Assembly: GCA_003427395.1 (NCBI GenBank)
Contig: BFEA01000076.1
Span: forward strand, 3,273,495 to 3,308,611
Reading direction: 5' to 3'
Length of the DNA: 35,117 bases
Source of the DNA: Chara braunii
Taxonomy: Eukaryota; Streptophyta; Charophyceae; Charales; Characeae
The notes beneath the pieces were generated by a model. It did no database searches. It was not told where the DNA came from and saw only the letters and a program-made list of their open reading frames with translations. The translations under genes and the position numbers were made by a program. Positions 1-9,952 of this stretch are shown here, one piece after another (positions within the stretch are counted from its first letter, which is position 1; every line of letters starts with the position of its first letter).

Positions 1-140
1 CTAGGACATTAGTTGTAACCACATCATCTAACTGTTTTGTTCAGGCTGACTGAAAACAATTGTGTATCATATGCGGTTGTGTATCATGCTAAGGTAGGAT
101 TCAGTGTGGATTCTAGTTTAGATCACACACACTGTAGCTC
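1..140 (+). other. 5' untranslated leader of E1 (partial)
   Basis: This stretch precedes the first gag ATG at 141 and has no long open frame. No LTR end or primer site is visible, so the 5' LTR boundary must lie upstream of base 1. It contains a small repeat of TTGTGTATCAT near 60 and 77. Confidence 0.5.
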
Positions 141-2054
141 ATGAGTGAAGACAGCAGTGAGGAGGAGGGAAGACTAGTGCAACCCCTTAGGATCACATGG
201 AGAACTGCTCTTAGTCAACCAATCACTTTCCAGGAGTTAGCTCCTGGGGAGGAAAGGAGACTACAAAGGGAAGCAAGGGAGAGGGTAGTAGCGAGGAGGA
301 TTAGGGACGCAGCAGCCAACTTAGCGGCTGCGATGGCTGCCGCCGCCTCTACGTTACAAACCTCTTCCCAGTTTTCTTCGACAGGAGCAGGGCAGGGTGG
401 ATCGGGTGCAGTTAGTTAGTCTGCTGGTTTGCAAGTCGACCAGCAGAGTCCACTCACACCGGAGGATTTGGAAATCCGACAGGCAGAAGAACTTCAGGAT
501 GAGCTGCAGCGGCAGTTGGACGAAGCAGCAGAGAGGAGAAGAAGAGCAATACTCAGAATGGCTAGACTAGGAAGTAGAGTGCAGGAGCTAGGCAGACTGG
601 AAGGGCTACATGAGGCGGCATTAGACCCTGTTGTCCGTGTGCTGCGTAGTGCTCTACTATCAGTGGCAGAAGCGCAGAATGTCCAGCAGGAATCGCTGAC
701 TGAATTGGTGGCAGGCCAGAAACAAATCCTTGCTGAACTTCGGGCTCCTCGTACAGTAATGAGGCAGCCGCAGTTTGCTGTACCTCCCCTTGCGGGTGCG
801 GGTCCTTCATCGATGCCGCAACCCACAGGGCCATCTTTCTCTCCTATGTTTGGCATGCCCCCTCCTGGTGGTTTAGTAGCAACTAGTTGTGAGGTTCATA
901 GAGTCTCAGTCGTACCATCTACGACAGTGGTCACTACAGTCCCACTGTCAAGCCAGGCCCAGGTTAGTGTGCAACAGCCTGTTTCAGTGGCTATGCAGTC
1001 GCTGCAGCAAGCCCCTGGGCCCATGCAGCCTATGCAATGGATGCCCAAGATACCGTTGTTGAGTCCTAAGCCCTTCTCTGGTGACAGGAAGAAGGATGAG
1101 GACTTGGATACCTGGGTAAGAACGGTGCCTACCTATGTGAGGCACAAACTTACCAGGCCCGAGCAGGAAGTTGTAGTGGCTGCCTCCTTTCTAGAGGGGT
1201 CAGCAGCCCGCTGGTTGAATGGCTTGGTGCACCAGCAGGGCTACGGTCAAAACTTCGGTGCTTGGGCACAGGCTCAAACATTTGAAGAGTTCGTACGGTC
1301 CGTATACAACAGGTGGCACGACCTGCAAGGGGCTCAGAAGTCCACCGATGCAATTAACAGTCTTTGTTCCCGCATGTTCAAGAATGTTAGAGAGCTAACA
1401 GACATCGTAGAACGTTTACTCGTGGTACCTGGTGTGCGTTTTGACCAGCAGGTTCTCTTGACGGATTACCTAAGGTGCCTACCTGCAGAGGTAAGGACCA
1501 AGCTGGTTGGTGAAGCCTATGTCAAACAGCACAACTTCGCTACTTTTAGTAAGAAAGCTCTAGATATAGAGGCAAAATTGGGATCTGCACATCAGAGTCA
1601 GGGAGATGTTAGGAAGAAGAGACTCCCCCAAGACTGGAAAAAGAAAGGGCAACTAATGTTCGTCGACCATGATGGTCAGGCGACTGAAATTGACGACTTC
1701 ACAGACTTGGGAGAAGAGACAGAGCACGATGGGGCTAGTGAGACTTCGGATGGGGGAGTCGTGGCACCCATCAAGGAAAAGGCTAGGGGGACCGGGAAGA
1801 AGAAGGTGGTACGGTTCACGGGTCAGGGCGACCAAGGGACACCCGCATGGGTGAAAATTGGTTTAGACTATGAGGTGTGGAGGGACCGAGTTGCCAAGGG
1901 CACATGCATGAACTGTGGCAACTATGGCCACACGTCACGGACATGCCAAGGCAAAAAGGTCACAACGAAGGTAGCATCACCAACAGTGCTAGGCTTATCT
2001 TCGAACCTTGGCAGTGCTTCTGCGAGCACTTCGCAGGGAAACTCCTCGAGTTAG
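141..2054 (+). pseudogene. gag: gag of E1, one in-frame stop
   Basis: Gag would form the cytoplasmic particle and package element RNA. The frame opening at ATG 141 runs about 637 codons to TAG 2052-2054 and is broken only by TAG 417-419; the downstream part stays in the same frame. In order it shows an acidic N-terminus, a charged coiled-coil-like stretch (roughly residues 105-165), a Pro/Gln-rich linker, the retrotransposon gag core (about 310-460, with ARWLNGL and FVRSVYNRW), a basic segment, and a CCHC zinc knuckle at 1905-1946 with exact CX2CX4HX4C spacing. The end overlaps the pol frame, which is one base back. Family assignment is firm; whether 417-419 was ever read through is unknown. 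Confidence 0.93.
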
Positions 2055-2077
2055 TAGGAGTGTTAGCCGCTCTTACT
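2036..2077 (+). other. putative programmed -1 ribosomal frameshift signal, E1 gag-pol
   Basis: The heptamer GGGAAAC lies at 2036-2042, phased G GGA AAC in the gag frame, four codons before the gag stop; pol is open in the -1 frame. It is followed 12 nt later by a stem: TAGGAG 2055-2060 pairs with CTCTTA 2070-2075 (one G-U), extendable to 8 bp, around a 9-nt loop. GGGAAAC is a known slippery sequence, for example in simian type D retroviruses. The same arrangement occurs in E2. Confidence 0.78.
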
Positions 2078-2596
2078 CGCGCTGAAGTGGTTACGTTACC
2101 TTCCCCACTTCAGGCGTTGGCCAAGGCTGGTGACCCATACATCGCCCCGCAGACACATTCAGACCCACCGACGCTCTGTTCGAGAGATGTGTCTGAGGCC
2201 GTAGAAGAGTTACAGACTGAGTGGTCAGGGAAGGCCCCCAGGGACTCTTGGGCGATGATCAGTAGAGGTCCAAAGGGTGGACATTTCGTGGTAGAGTTTG
2301 ATGTAGGTGGCCGCAAGGTTGGCGCCTTCGCAGACATAGGCTCTTCACGAAACTTCATCAGTCGTGCTTGTGTGGATAGACTGCGCTTAAGGGACCAAGT
2401 GCAGCGGCTTAGCAGAACTGTAGCTTCTACGCTAGCCAACAAGCACCAAATGGTAGTCAAGGATTATGTTAAGGACGTAATCTGCACCTTCTCCTATGGA
2501 GGAGGGGAAGTGAGCCACAAGATCTCCTTCCTGGTTAGCGACGAACTGCCCTTTGAGAGGCATGTACTACCTCGAGGTTTCTCAACCTCGGTTTGA
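2036..2596 (+). pseudogene. pol: aspartic protease region of E1 pol
   Basis: The protease would cleave Gag and Gag-Pol inside the particle. The frame is -1 relative to gag and has been open since 1877. The active-site motif reads ADIGSSRNFIS, where retropepsins normally have D-S/T-G, so the residue after Asp is Ile, as in E2. A hydrophobic flap-like stretch follows (KISFLVSDELPF). A frame change near 2553 joins the next segment (GMYYLEVSQP), which in E2 continues the same frame; the out-of-frame end here is therefore a lesion. DIGS in both copies may be a family trait or shared inheritance from one defective parent. Confidence 0.85.
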
Positions 2597-3565
2597 TTGG
2601 GATAGAAAGGTGTTGATACACAAGCTTCCAAACGGTAGGACCGTTAGGCTGCAGAAGTATAAAGCTAGCAGTCTAGTGGAAAACTACGGTTGCATGAGTG
2701 CCTCCTCTTTCTATAACTACTATAAACAGAATCGCGAGGAGAGCATGTACTTAGTTTTTGTCTCTGAGAAAGGGGAGGCCGTTAAATCACCCCTAGAGAT
2801 AGAATCAGTCGTCGCTCAATATTCAAACCTTTTTGAGGAGCCCATAGGCGTGGTAGAAAGGGAGGTTGTCCATGCAATAGAGGTGGTTCCAGGTAGTAAG
2901 GTGCCTAGAGGACAAATCTATAGGATGTCTCCTGCGGAGTTAGATGAGCTCCGCCGCCAGCTCAAGGAGCTCACAAAGAAGTGATGGATTCGGCCTAGTA
3001 CCTCCCCTTACGGTGCTCCAGTCCTATTCGTACCAAAGAAGGGAGGTACCCTGAGGATGTGCATTGACTATAGGGATCTCAATGCCATCACTGTTAAAAA
3101 CGCAGAGCCCCTACCCCGCATCGACGACCTATTGGATAGAGTGCAGGGATGTCAGTACTTTACTAAGATAGATATAAAGTCCGGATACCATCAAATTGCT
3201 ATTAGACCCGAGGATCAACACAAAATCGCATTTCAGACCAGGTATGGTCTGTACAAGTTTGTGGTGATGCCCTTTGGCCTATGCAATGCCCCTGGTACGT
3301 TCCAGCACGCAATGAATAGGATTTTCATGATTACTAAGATAAGTTTATCGTCGTGTACCTCGACGATATCCTCATCTTTAGTAAGATTGCAGAGGAGCAC
3401 GATGAGCACCTGAATACAGTGCTAGGTCTCTTAAGACAACACCAATACAAGATTAACTTGGAGAAATGCGAGTTTGGTCGCACCAAGATCTTGTACCTGG
3501 GTCATGAGATTTCAGCAGATGGGTTGAGGCTGGAAGATGCAAAGGTGGCCAACATACGTGACTAG
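2553..3565 (+). pseudogene. pol: reverse transcriptase domain of E1 pol
   Basis: RT would copy element RNA into DNA. It begins with the linker before RT (IEVVPGSKVPRGQIYRMSP), then [38 protein letters not shown] (first catalytic Asp), [16 protein letters not shown] and [10 protein letters not shown] (YLDD at 3356-3367), then LYLGHEIS. Breaks are stop TGA 2982-2984, a one-base deletion near 3325 compared with E2, and TAG 3563-3565 where E2 has TGG. The catalytic aspartates themselves are intact. Confidence 0.95.
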
Positions 3566-4171
3566 CCTAGACTTCACACTGTTATTGAGATCAAATCATT
3601 TTTGGGAATGACAAGCTATTATCGTCCTTTCGTAAAAAATTATAGTACGGTAGCCTCCCCATTAACAGATCTAACTCGACTTGACACCCCTTGGGAGTGG
3701 ACTGAAGAGTGTGAGGCAAGTTCCAAGAAATTGAAGTACGGTCTAACACACTATGAAGTTCTCAAGCTTCCAGATTCTGACAAGCCGTTTGTTGTGACCA
3801 CAGACGTCAGCCAATATGGCATAGGCGCGGTCCTTGCGCAACAGGAGGGGCCAAAGTTGAGATCGGTTGAGTACATGAGTAAAAAGATGCCTTCTCAGAA
3901 GTTAGCTAAGTCCACATATGAGAGAGAGCTCTACGCCTTGTACAGAGCGCTAGTTCATTGGAGACACTACCTCCTAGGAAGATTCTTCTATGTGATGTCT
4001 GACCATGAGACTTTGCGCTGGATGAAGACACAGCCTGTACTATCTGACGCACTCAAAAGATGGATTCAAGTGATAGACATGTATGACTATCAACTTGATC
4101 CTATCAATTTGATCCTATCAAAGGTACGTATAACAAAGTGGCTGATGCACTATCACGAAGAAAGTGGCTGA
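3566..4171 (+). pseudogene. pol: RT connection and RNase H domain of E1 pol
   Basis: RNase H would remove template RNA during reverse transcription. The sequence shows the connection motif FLGMTSYYRPFVKNYS, then the RNase H motifs VTTDVSQYGIGAVL (Asp), STYERELYAL (Glu) and MSDHETLRW (Asp). It is in the same frame as the upstream RT fragment beyond TAG 3563-3565. It ends at a stop (4169-4171) that exists only because of a tandem duplication at 4135-4212. Confidence 0.93.
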
Positions 4172-4212
4172 TGCACTATCACAAAGAAAGTGGCTGATGC
4201 ACTATCACGAAG
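4095..4212 (+). repeat. two short tandem duplications in the RNase H-integrase linker
   Basis: A 26-bp unit beginning AAAGTGGCTGATGC occurs three times, at 4135-4160, 4161-4186 and 4187-4212, with one base difference. Just upstream TTGATCCTATCAA is repeated with a 14-bp period (4095 and 4109). The extra length is 52 + 14 = 66 nt, a multiple of three, so the frame resumes afterwards at VADALSRRADYLG, although a stop lies inside. Confidence 0.9.
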
Positions 4213-5768
4213 GGCAGACTATTTGGGCGCGCTAGTCACTGAGTTCGACATATTTGACGAACTCACTCGATCGCTGGTGGAAGCCTATCAGGGAGATCCA
4301 GTTATGTCAGAGATTCCAAGCAAAGGACAAAAAGACTTTGGACGAATTTACGATGGTAGATGGCTTGCTGTTTCTCAAGAAGGCAAGGAATAAAAGACTA
4401 AAAGATTGTGTTGCTAATAGTGAGACTTTACGTAGTTTATTTTTAGGAGAATGTCATGATGCAACTGGTCATTTTGGCTATAGGAAGACATCAATGAACT
4501 TAGTGCAGAGATTCTGGTGGCCCTCTATGATGGAAGATGTGAAACACTATGTTGAAACCTGCCAGGTTTGTCAAAGGGACAAACCAAGGACTCAGGCTCC
4601 GCTTGGGCTGATCAAGCCCTTGCCGATTCCTGAAGGAGCAGGCCAAAGTGTGTTCATGGATTTCATGGATACCCTGGTGACCAGCAGGTATGGAAAAAGA
4701 CACATCTTTGTTATAGTGGATCGCTTTACTAAGTATGCAAGACTAATCGCCATGCCTGAAACTGCTAAAACTGACTTTGCCATCAAACTCTTCATGGGCA
4801 ACTAGGTAAGGGATTTTGGTCTACCTACGTCTATTGTTAGTGATAGGGATGTAAGATTCACGAGCAAACTGTGGCAGTCTACTGCTGAACAAATGGGCAC
4901 GAAACTCCAAATGACTTCAGGGAATCATCCTGAGTCAAATGGTCAAGCAGAACAGATGAACCGAGTAGTACAGCACCTGCTTAGGCACTATATCAAGCCA
5001 AGTCAGGACGACTGGGACGAGAAACTACCTCTCGTTGCCAGCCTGTACAATAACGCTGTCCATAGTACTACAGGCATGACTCCCAACCAACTGCATCTTG
5101 GTTGGAAGCCGCGAACTGCCCTTGACTTTCTGCTACCAGAAAGAGAACCCACTGCAGCACCCGGCAGCATATAGTTTTCTGTAAGGTATGAACAGATGCT
5201 GCAGCAGGCCGCTGAACATATCGAGAAATCTCAGGAAGCAATGATTGCATCAGAGAATAAGCATAGACGGCCTTCTAACTTTCAGGTAGGCGAGAGAGTC
5301 TGGATTAAGTCCGTTGAGCTTGGTCAGGAGTTAGGCATATCCCACAAGCTAATGCCACAGTACTTTGGGCCGTGGGAGATCTTAGACATTGTAGGAGATC
5401 AACCAGACAGTCCTTCATATGTAATCCGCATCCCACCTCACTTGCGTACCTACCCTGTGTTCCATGCCTCCAAGTTAGCACCTTTTGCTGCCACTGAGCA
5501 GTTTCCCTCCAGAAGATCAATGTTGCCCCCAACCATGGACGGCGAAGTGGATGTGGACCAGATCGTTGAGCATTAAGTGATGCATGTTCCTCGACCATCA
5601 GGCAGAGGGAGCCCTCCTAAACCGAGAATATAGTATCGTGTGAGCTTCAGACATCATCTGGATCCTAAGGAGGATCGCTGGTTCACACGAGAAGAACTCA
5701 TGAGAAGAGCACCTCAAGTGATAGCAGGCTACGAAAGAGCACTCAAAGGAAAGATGCCTGCAGAATAA
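4190..5768 (+). pseudogene. pol: integrase and chromodomain-like tail of E1 pol
   Basis: Integrase would insert the DNA copy into the chromosome. After a frame change near 4318 there is an HHCC zinc domain (GECHDATGHFG and CQVCQRD), a first catalytic Asp region (MDFMDTLVTS), the second Asp (IVSDRDVRFTS) and Glu (GNHPESNGQAEQ), then a GPW/EI region (YFGPWEILDIVGD) and PVFHASKL. The last part (YRVSFRHH, EDRWFTREEL, YERAL) resembles a degenerate chromodomain, as in chromoviruses. In-frame stops are at 4803-4805 (TGG to TAG), 5172-5174, 5574-5576 and one near 5630. The natural end is TAA 5766-5768. Confidence 0.92.
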
Positions 5769-5794
5769 GAGAATTCTCAGAGGACTCACGAAGT

Positions 5795-5808
5795 AAAGGA
5801 GGAGGGAA
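5795..5808 (+). other. polypurine tract of E1
   Basis: A 14-base all-purine run (AAAGGAGGAGGGAA) directly precedes the LTR. It would prime plus-strand DNA synthesis. It lies 26 nt after the pol stop codon. Confidence 0.8.
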
Positions 5809-6793
5809 TGTGAGGATCGGGGTCCTCGGTAGGCCTAAGGGGCCCTGTTTGCAGCATTGCCTGCCCTAAGTGAAGGCGGAGGTGCCCGCCCTAAGTGAAG
5901 GCGGGCCTAACATATCGCAAGAGACCCTCGACTGTCAATTTCATATTTGGGGTCCAGGCAGTTGCGACGCGTCAGTTGGTTGAGAGAAACTCAGGCCGGG
6001 CAACAAAGACATTTCCACGGCCCTCCGGGCTTTTCCAAAGAATGCAGGCCCTGGGCGTGATTCGCAGCCTCATACAGAGACAGTTGGGCGCCCAACCGAA
6101 TGAGGCCCAGCAGCCCAGTAGCTGTTGTACACAGGCAGCCTCCTGGGGCCTTCTGGAAGCTTCCGGGCCCAGGCCAGTCCAGCCAGGCTGCACGAGCAGG
6201 CCGGCTCTTTCCATATAGGGACGAACTCTCCTCTGGCCAGGGCGGTCGGTCACTTGCTGGCTGGCTGCAGTGCTGCTGGAGCGATAGCTCGCGGGCTGGC
6301 TGCTGGCATTGGGAGCAAGAGGCTGCGCACGTGCGGTCGTGTGGTGGAGCAGGGCGCTGCTGAGGGCAGCGCCATAGCCAGCCTTCATAGCAGGCTTGGC
6401 TTGGATGTACAGTGAGGCGCATGGGTGGTCTTTGGGTGTAAGACAGGACAGGCGTGGGTGTAACGTCAAGGGATAGGTGAAGGATGATGATGATGATGAT
6501 GTGAGGGCACTTACCTTGTATTGGCGATGGTCTGCATGGGCAACATCTTCAAGTACTTCGGGTTGCTGCTGATGTCAACAGTTGCATTGTCAACTGTAGG
6601 TTGTAGTAGTTGTGTTAGGAGTAGGCTGGGCGCTGAGCGCCAAGTAGGAGAGTGAAGGGACTGGAAGTACTACGAACCTCCATTGGTGTATTATTGGTGC
6701 AATGCTGCTCTCTGGACATGGTGTGACTATCTGGCTTTCAATGTGATGGTGTAATCTGAATTTGTCATCTACCTATTGCTTATTTTCCTTGCA
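5809..6793 (+). repeat. 3' LTR of E1
   Basis: It begins TGTGAGGATC right after the polypurine tract and ends TTCCTTGCA, matching the E2 LTR end (ATTCCTTGCA). Both LTRs share, at equivalent places, a hairpin (GCCCGCC, 9-nt loop, GGCGGGC; here 5884-5906) and a segment ending GCTGAGCGCCAA (6621-6643). It also holds a (GAT)n run near 6483-6501 and a CCATAGCC motif at 6372-6379. The exact start could be 5809 or 5811. Long frames on both strands here are not genes. Confidence 0.85.
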
Positions 6794-7177
6794 TTCTGCT
6801 CATACTTGTTGAAACACTTCTAGTCACATTGGCCCTGTTTTGGAAAAAAACTTGGGTCAAGGCATACTGAGAGAAAAACCAAGGAAAATCAGTTCCTGCT
6901 GGAAACTGGGTCCAGCGTCCCATACATCCTCTCAGATGAAACGAGCAAAAAGAGAATTTCCGGAAAAACAAGATGGCCTCCAGTGCGCTGCTCAGGTTCT
7001 TGGGAACCGCTCCACCAGGGACAAAGGGTGAGGGGGGAAGGGGTCTGCGAAGTCCTGAGCAGGACTCAGCGGATTGCTGGGATCAATCTTTGTCCATTCG
7101 CGAAAGTGAAGCTGATAATCCCGTGTTATTCCTGCCTGCTGTCCCCTCTGCAGTCCTTCCTCCATCTGACGATGACC
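6794..7177. other. unassigned spacer between E1 LTR and LINE
   Basis: No convincing gene is present. A stretch at 6899-6925 closely resembles 33996-34022, which directly follows the 3' LTR of E3, so it is probably part of an uncharacterised repeat. Its segment near 6833 begins GGCCCTGTTTTGG, reminiscent of some plant DNA-transposon ends, but no matching inverted end or target duplication was found. No poly(A) tail of the LINE is recognisable. Confidence 0.4.
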
Positions 7178-7500
7178 CTACCCATCCCCTGCCCAAGTTA
7201 CCCTTGCTACCCATCCTTCCCTCCTCCCGCCCAACCAATTCTCGCAGAACTGCAAGATAACCCTTTCAATATCCCTTGTAGTGTGCAGGTGACTTAGTTT
7301 TTCCTTAACCGCACCCCACTGGGCCGTAATCTTGTGCTGAACCAAAAGTCTTAGTTGCTTTGTGACTTCCCCCTCTTCCACCCTTGCTCCCTCTATTTTC
7401 AGGATGCATCTTCTCCACCATATAACCCACATGACTGGCACGCCTTCCCAGGCGGAACATGTTCTCTTTGAATGTATTCCCTTGAATCTAGGGATAGTGT
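7178..7500 (-). pseudogene. C-terminal end of LINE ORF2
   Basis: The segment VMWVIWWRRCILKIEGARVEE and the following helical residues up to the TAG at 7178-7180 resemble the end of plant LINE ORF2 after zf-RVT (W-x-IWxxRC). It lies in another frame from the zinc motif, implying at least one indel between them. Confidence 0.7.
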
Positions 7501-7554
7501 CCCAGAAGTATGGCCCTCCATTCCCATGGCCAAGACGAGCCCGGTACCATGTGT

Positions 7555-7690
7555 CGCCAAATCTTGTCCCCCCACCACCACAGTAGGACAACCGCGGGAC
7601 AGTGAAGGAAGATGTGCTCTATCGTCTCAGAGCATTTTTTACCGGGGTAGCCCTGGAGGCATCTGTGACACCAAGGCAGTGCTCACCCCA
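7555..7690 (-). pseudogene. LINE zf-RVT zinc-binding motif
   Basis: Translated on the minus strand this short piece reads WCHRCLQGYPGKKC, then ETIEHIFLHCPAV and IWRHMVPG. It matches the pattern CX2C, EHxFxHCP, W of the zf-RVT domain typical of plant LINE ORF2 C-termini. No long open frame covers it because a stop follows and a frame change separates it from its neighbours. Confidence 0.8.
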
Positions 7691-7757
7691 GCTGTTCCAA
7701 ATGGGAGTGATCTTTTAACCAATCGTTAGTTGGTAGACACTGGTGTGCAATCTGCCA

Positions 7758-8758
7758 CTATAGGGCGGAGATCTTTGTCGGCCTCTTTCCATAATCCGCA
7801 AACCACCTTATGGGTTTTAGCAGGCCGCGATCCACGTAGAGATGGCGATACCATCTATCTTCTACTGTATCGCGCAGCCTGCGTTTAGGTTTGAGCATCC
7901 GGTATACTGACTTAGATCTTAAGCCAGCAAGTGTTAATGACCGTGCCCTTCCCCCCCTACTTGAATTTCCTGAGTTTCTCGGATCATTCCAGGACCAGTG
8001 CCACTCCTCGGGGTCAAAAGGGAGGTCCTCAATCGGGGTCATGGGTCGATAGGCCCTCCATCCTCTACTCTCGTGAATAGTTTTGACTCAATATACTTCC
8101 TTGTTTTCCTTCCAGATAAAGGGTTGTTTGCTCCCTCGTAGTTGATCCTTCTTTTGAATGGAAAAAACTTCAATCAGCACCTGCGTTTGGTCTACCAAGT
8201 GAACCTGCCCTACCTGATTTTTTGCAGTTGGGGAAACCCACCCAGTCTCCTTCTACCAAGATCGTTAAGTGCGTCCTTAGTGCAATGACAATATCGCAAC
8301 CATAAACGCATTCTTTCTGCACTTCTCCAGTTCCTTGTACTCAAGTCCCAAAGGTCCCCCACCCTCCTAACCCCGTGTTTCACCCAGCCTTTCCATGAAG
8401 AATCTGAATTACATCTCATGCGACCGAGAGAATCTGTGTTCAGTCTATTACCAAACAGGGGTTGTTTGAAAATTTCCTCCCACCTATTTGGTGTTGGGCG
8501 ATCAGGAGGGGGAAGCTTCCTCCATACTCGTAGGAGGCGCAGCCATTGTTCATCCGTGGGGTCCCAGTTTCTATATTTCCTTGGTTGCTTCCAGCTCCTG
8601 TCTTCGAGCCACACCAGAGGGTCAGTCTCGGGTGGGGCCTCGGGGGCCAGGGCGACAATTTGTGCCAAGGCGAGGGGGACCCAGGGAGAGGATGATGAGA
8701 AGATGAGATGTCGGAGCCAACGAAAGTGGAGGGCTTGGAACTGTGTAGACGGATCCAC
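7758..8758 (-). pseudogene. LINE ORF2 thumb/C-terminal region
   Basis: Two open segments (8210-8758 and 7758-8042) continue ORF2 after RT. They are rich in Trp and Arg (WNDPRNSGNSSRGG, LRSKSVYRMLKPKRRLRD), as is usual for the region between RT and the zinc motif in plant LINEs. The first segment is in the RT frame; a frame change lies between 8042 and 8210. Confidence 0.8.
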
Positions 8759-8866
8759 AATTCCAAACCCCCCTCCGGCCTTTGGCTGAATTACCGAATC
8801 CCATGCTACCCGACTGATAGCATGGGGATTGTTGCTATCCCCTCTTCATAAAAAAGGCCGCCGCTG

Positions 8867-9952
8867 TCATTTAAATGAATTGAGGCCCCCGGTGCTCATG
8901 GGCCATAGTATGGCTTTATACAAGAGTGTGGTTAATACTACGTTGTTAATGACCAAGACCCGCCCAAATATTGAAGTGTGTTTGTTGTTCCACCCTGCGA
9001 GCTTACTGTGCGCCGGCCCTACCAGCCACTCGTCATTAGTGACTGGTTTACCCTTAGCCGTATCCAATGCTCCCAGAATTCTTAGCGGGTCATCAAGGGA
9101 AAGCCAAGTAATATGGGGGTTCTCAGGGGGTCTACGTCCTTGGTGATGTAGCCACCAACCTACCGTCTTTTGACCCCAATTAATAACCATATCTAACATT
9201 CTGCAAAACCTATTCATAAGGCTCCAAATTTCCTCCATATTCTGTAGTGTCGCCTCTACCATAATAGTGAGGTCGTCAGCAAAGAGGAAACAGATTGGCA
9301 TTGCCTCCTCAAGTATATCCGCTATCTTGATTCGAGTCAGATCCTTGTTGTGTCTCAGATTGGTGAAAAGTGCCTCCATAATGACCAGAAAGAGATAGGG
9401 CATGATAGGATCTCCTTGTCTCACCGATCTTTGAAGCTTAAATGGAGGTGCCACCGACCCAACCCAGCGTCTGAAGACATGTCCAAAGTTCATTTTTTCT
9501 AGGCATCTGGCCAAGAAAAACCAGTCGACGTGGTCATAGGCTTTCTCAAAATCAATGAAAATAATGGCCGCATTTTACCGATTCCTTCGCGCCAGTTTAA
9601 CTACTTCGTTCACCAGAAGGATGTTCTCTTGTATATTCCTACTGGCCATGAAGCCTATCTGTGTTGGGTGTATAATGTCCTCCAACACCGACGCCATACG
9701 ATTTGCCATGACTTTCGAAACCATTTTATAGACTACTGTAAGAAGGGTGATAGGTCTATAGTTCCTAATGTTCATTGTATCCGCCTTTTTGTATAGTAAC
9801 GATAGTACACCTTTCCCCACTACTTCCCCCATCTCCCCAACTTCCCATACCTCCTTGTAGTAGTCCCACAAGTCCGGACTCAAATCCGTCCACATCGCTT
9901 CCCAAAACTTTTTAGGGAAGCCATCAATACCCGGGTTTTTTTCCTCCTTCAT
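8867..9952 (-). pseudogene. LINE ORF2 reverse transcriptase domain
   Basis: RT copies LINE RNA at the nicked target. Motifs in order: PGIDGFPKKFWE, NYRPITLLTVVYK, HPTQIGFMASRNIQENI, FIDFEKAYDHVDW (first catalytic Asp), QRSVRQGDPIMPYLF and FLFADDLTIM (catalytic FADD). The two long open segments (8867-9514 and 9575-9952) are in one frame and separated only by a TAA at 9575-9577 just upstream of the FIDFEKAYD motif, so a single nonsense change interrupts the domain. Confidence 0.95.

Larger units (their letters stand above)
1..6793 (+). mobile_element. Ty3/gypsy LTR retrotransposon copy E1, decayed
   Basis: Order of parts is leader, gag, protease, reverse transcriptase, RNase H, integrase, chromodomain-like tail, polypurine tract and 3' LTR. 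RNase H before integrase is the Ty3/gypsy order. The 5' LTR and primer site are not in the window. Several in-frame stops, a one-base deletion and slippage duplications make the copy inactive. It is closely related to E2 (13159-18299): the pol proteins align almost residue by residue and the two LTRs share hairpins and end sequences. Confidence 0.93.

Noticed and set aside
5972-6469. Long overlapping open frames on both strands within the E1 LTR (up to 165 codons)
   Set aside because: They lie inside a GC-rich LTR defined by the polypurine tract and by homology to the E2 LTR. They have biased low-complexity composition and no recognisable domain.
6973-7297. Short plus-strand frames starting MASSALLRFLG and nearby
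   Set aside because: No domain, overlaps the LINE 3' end on the other strand, and no conserved partner elsewhere in the window.
8418-9146. Plus-strand frames across the LINE
   Set aside because: They are antisense shadows of ORF2, whose minus-strand motifs (RT, FADD) are unambiguous.
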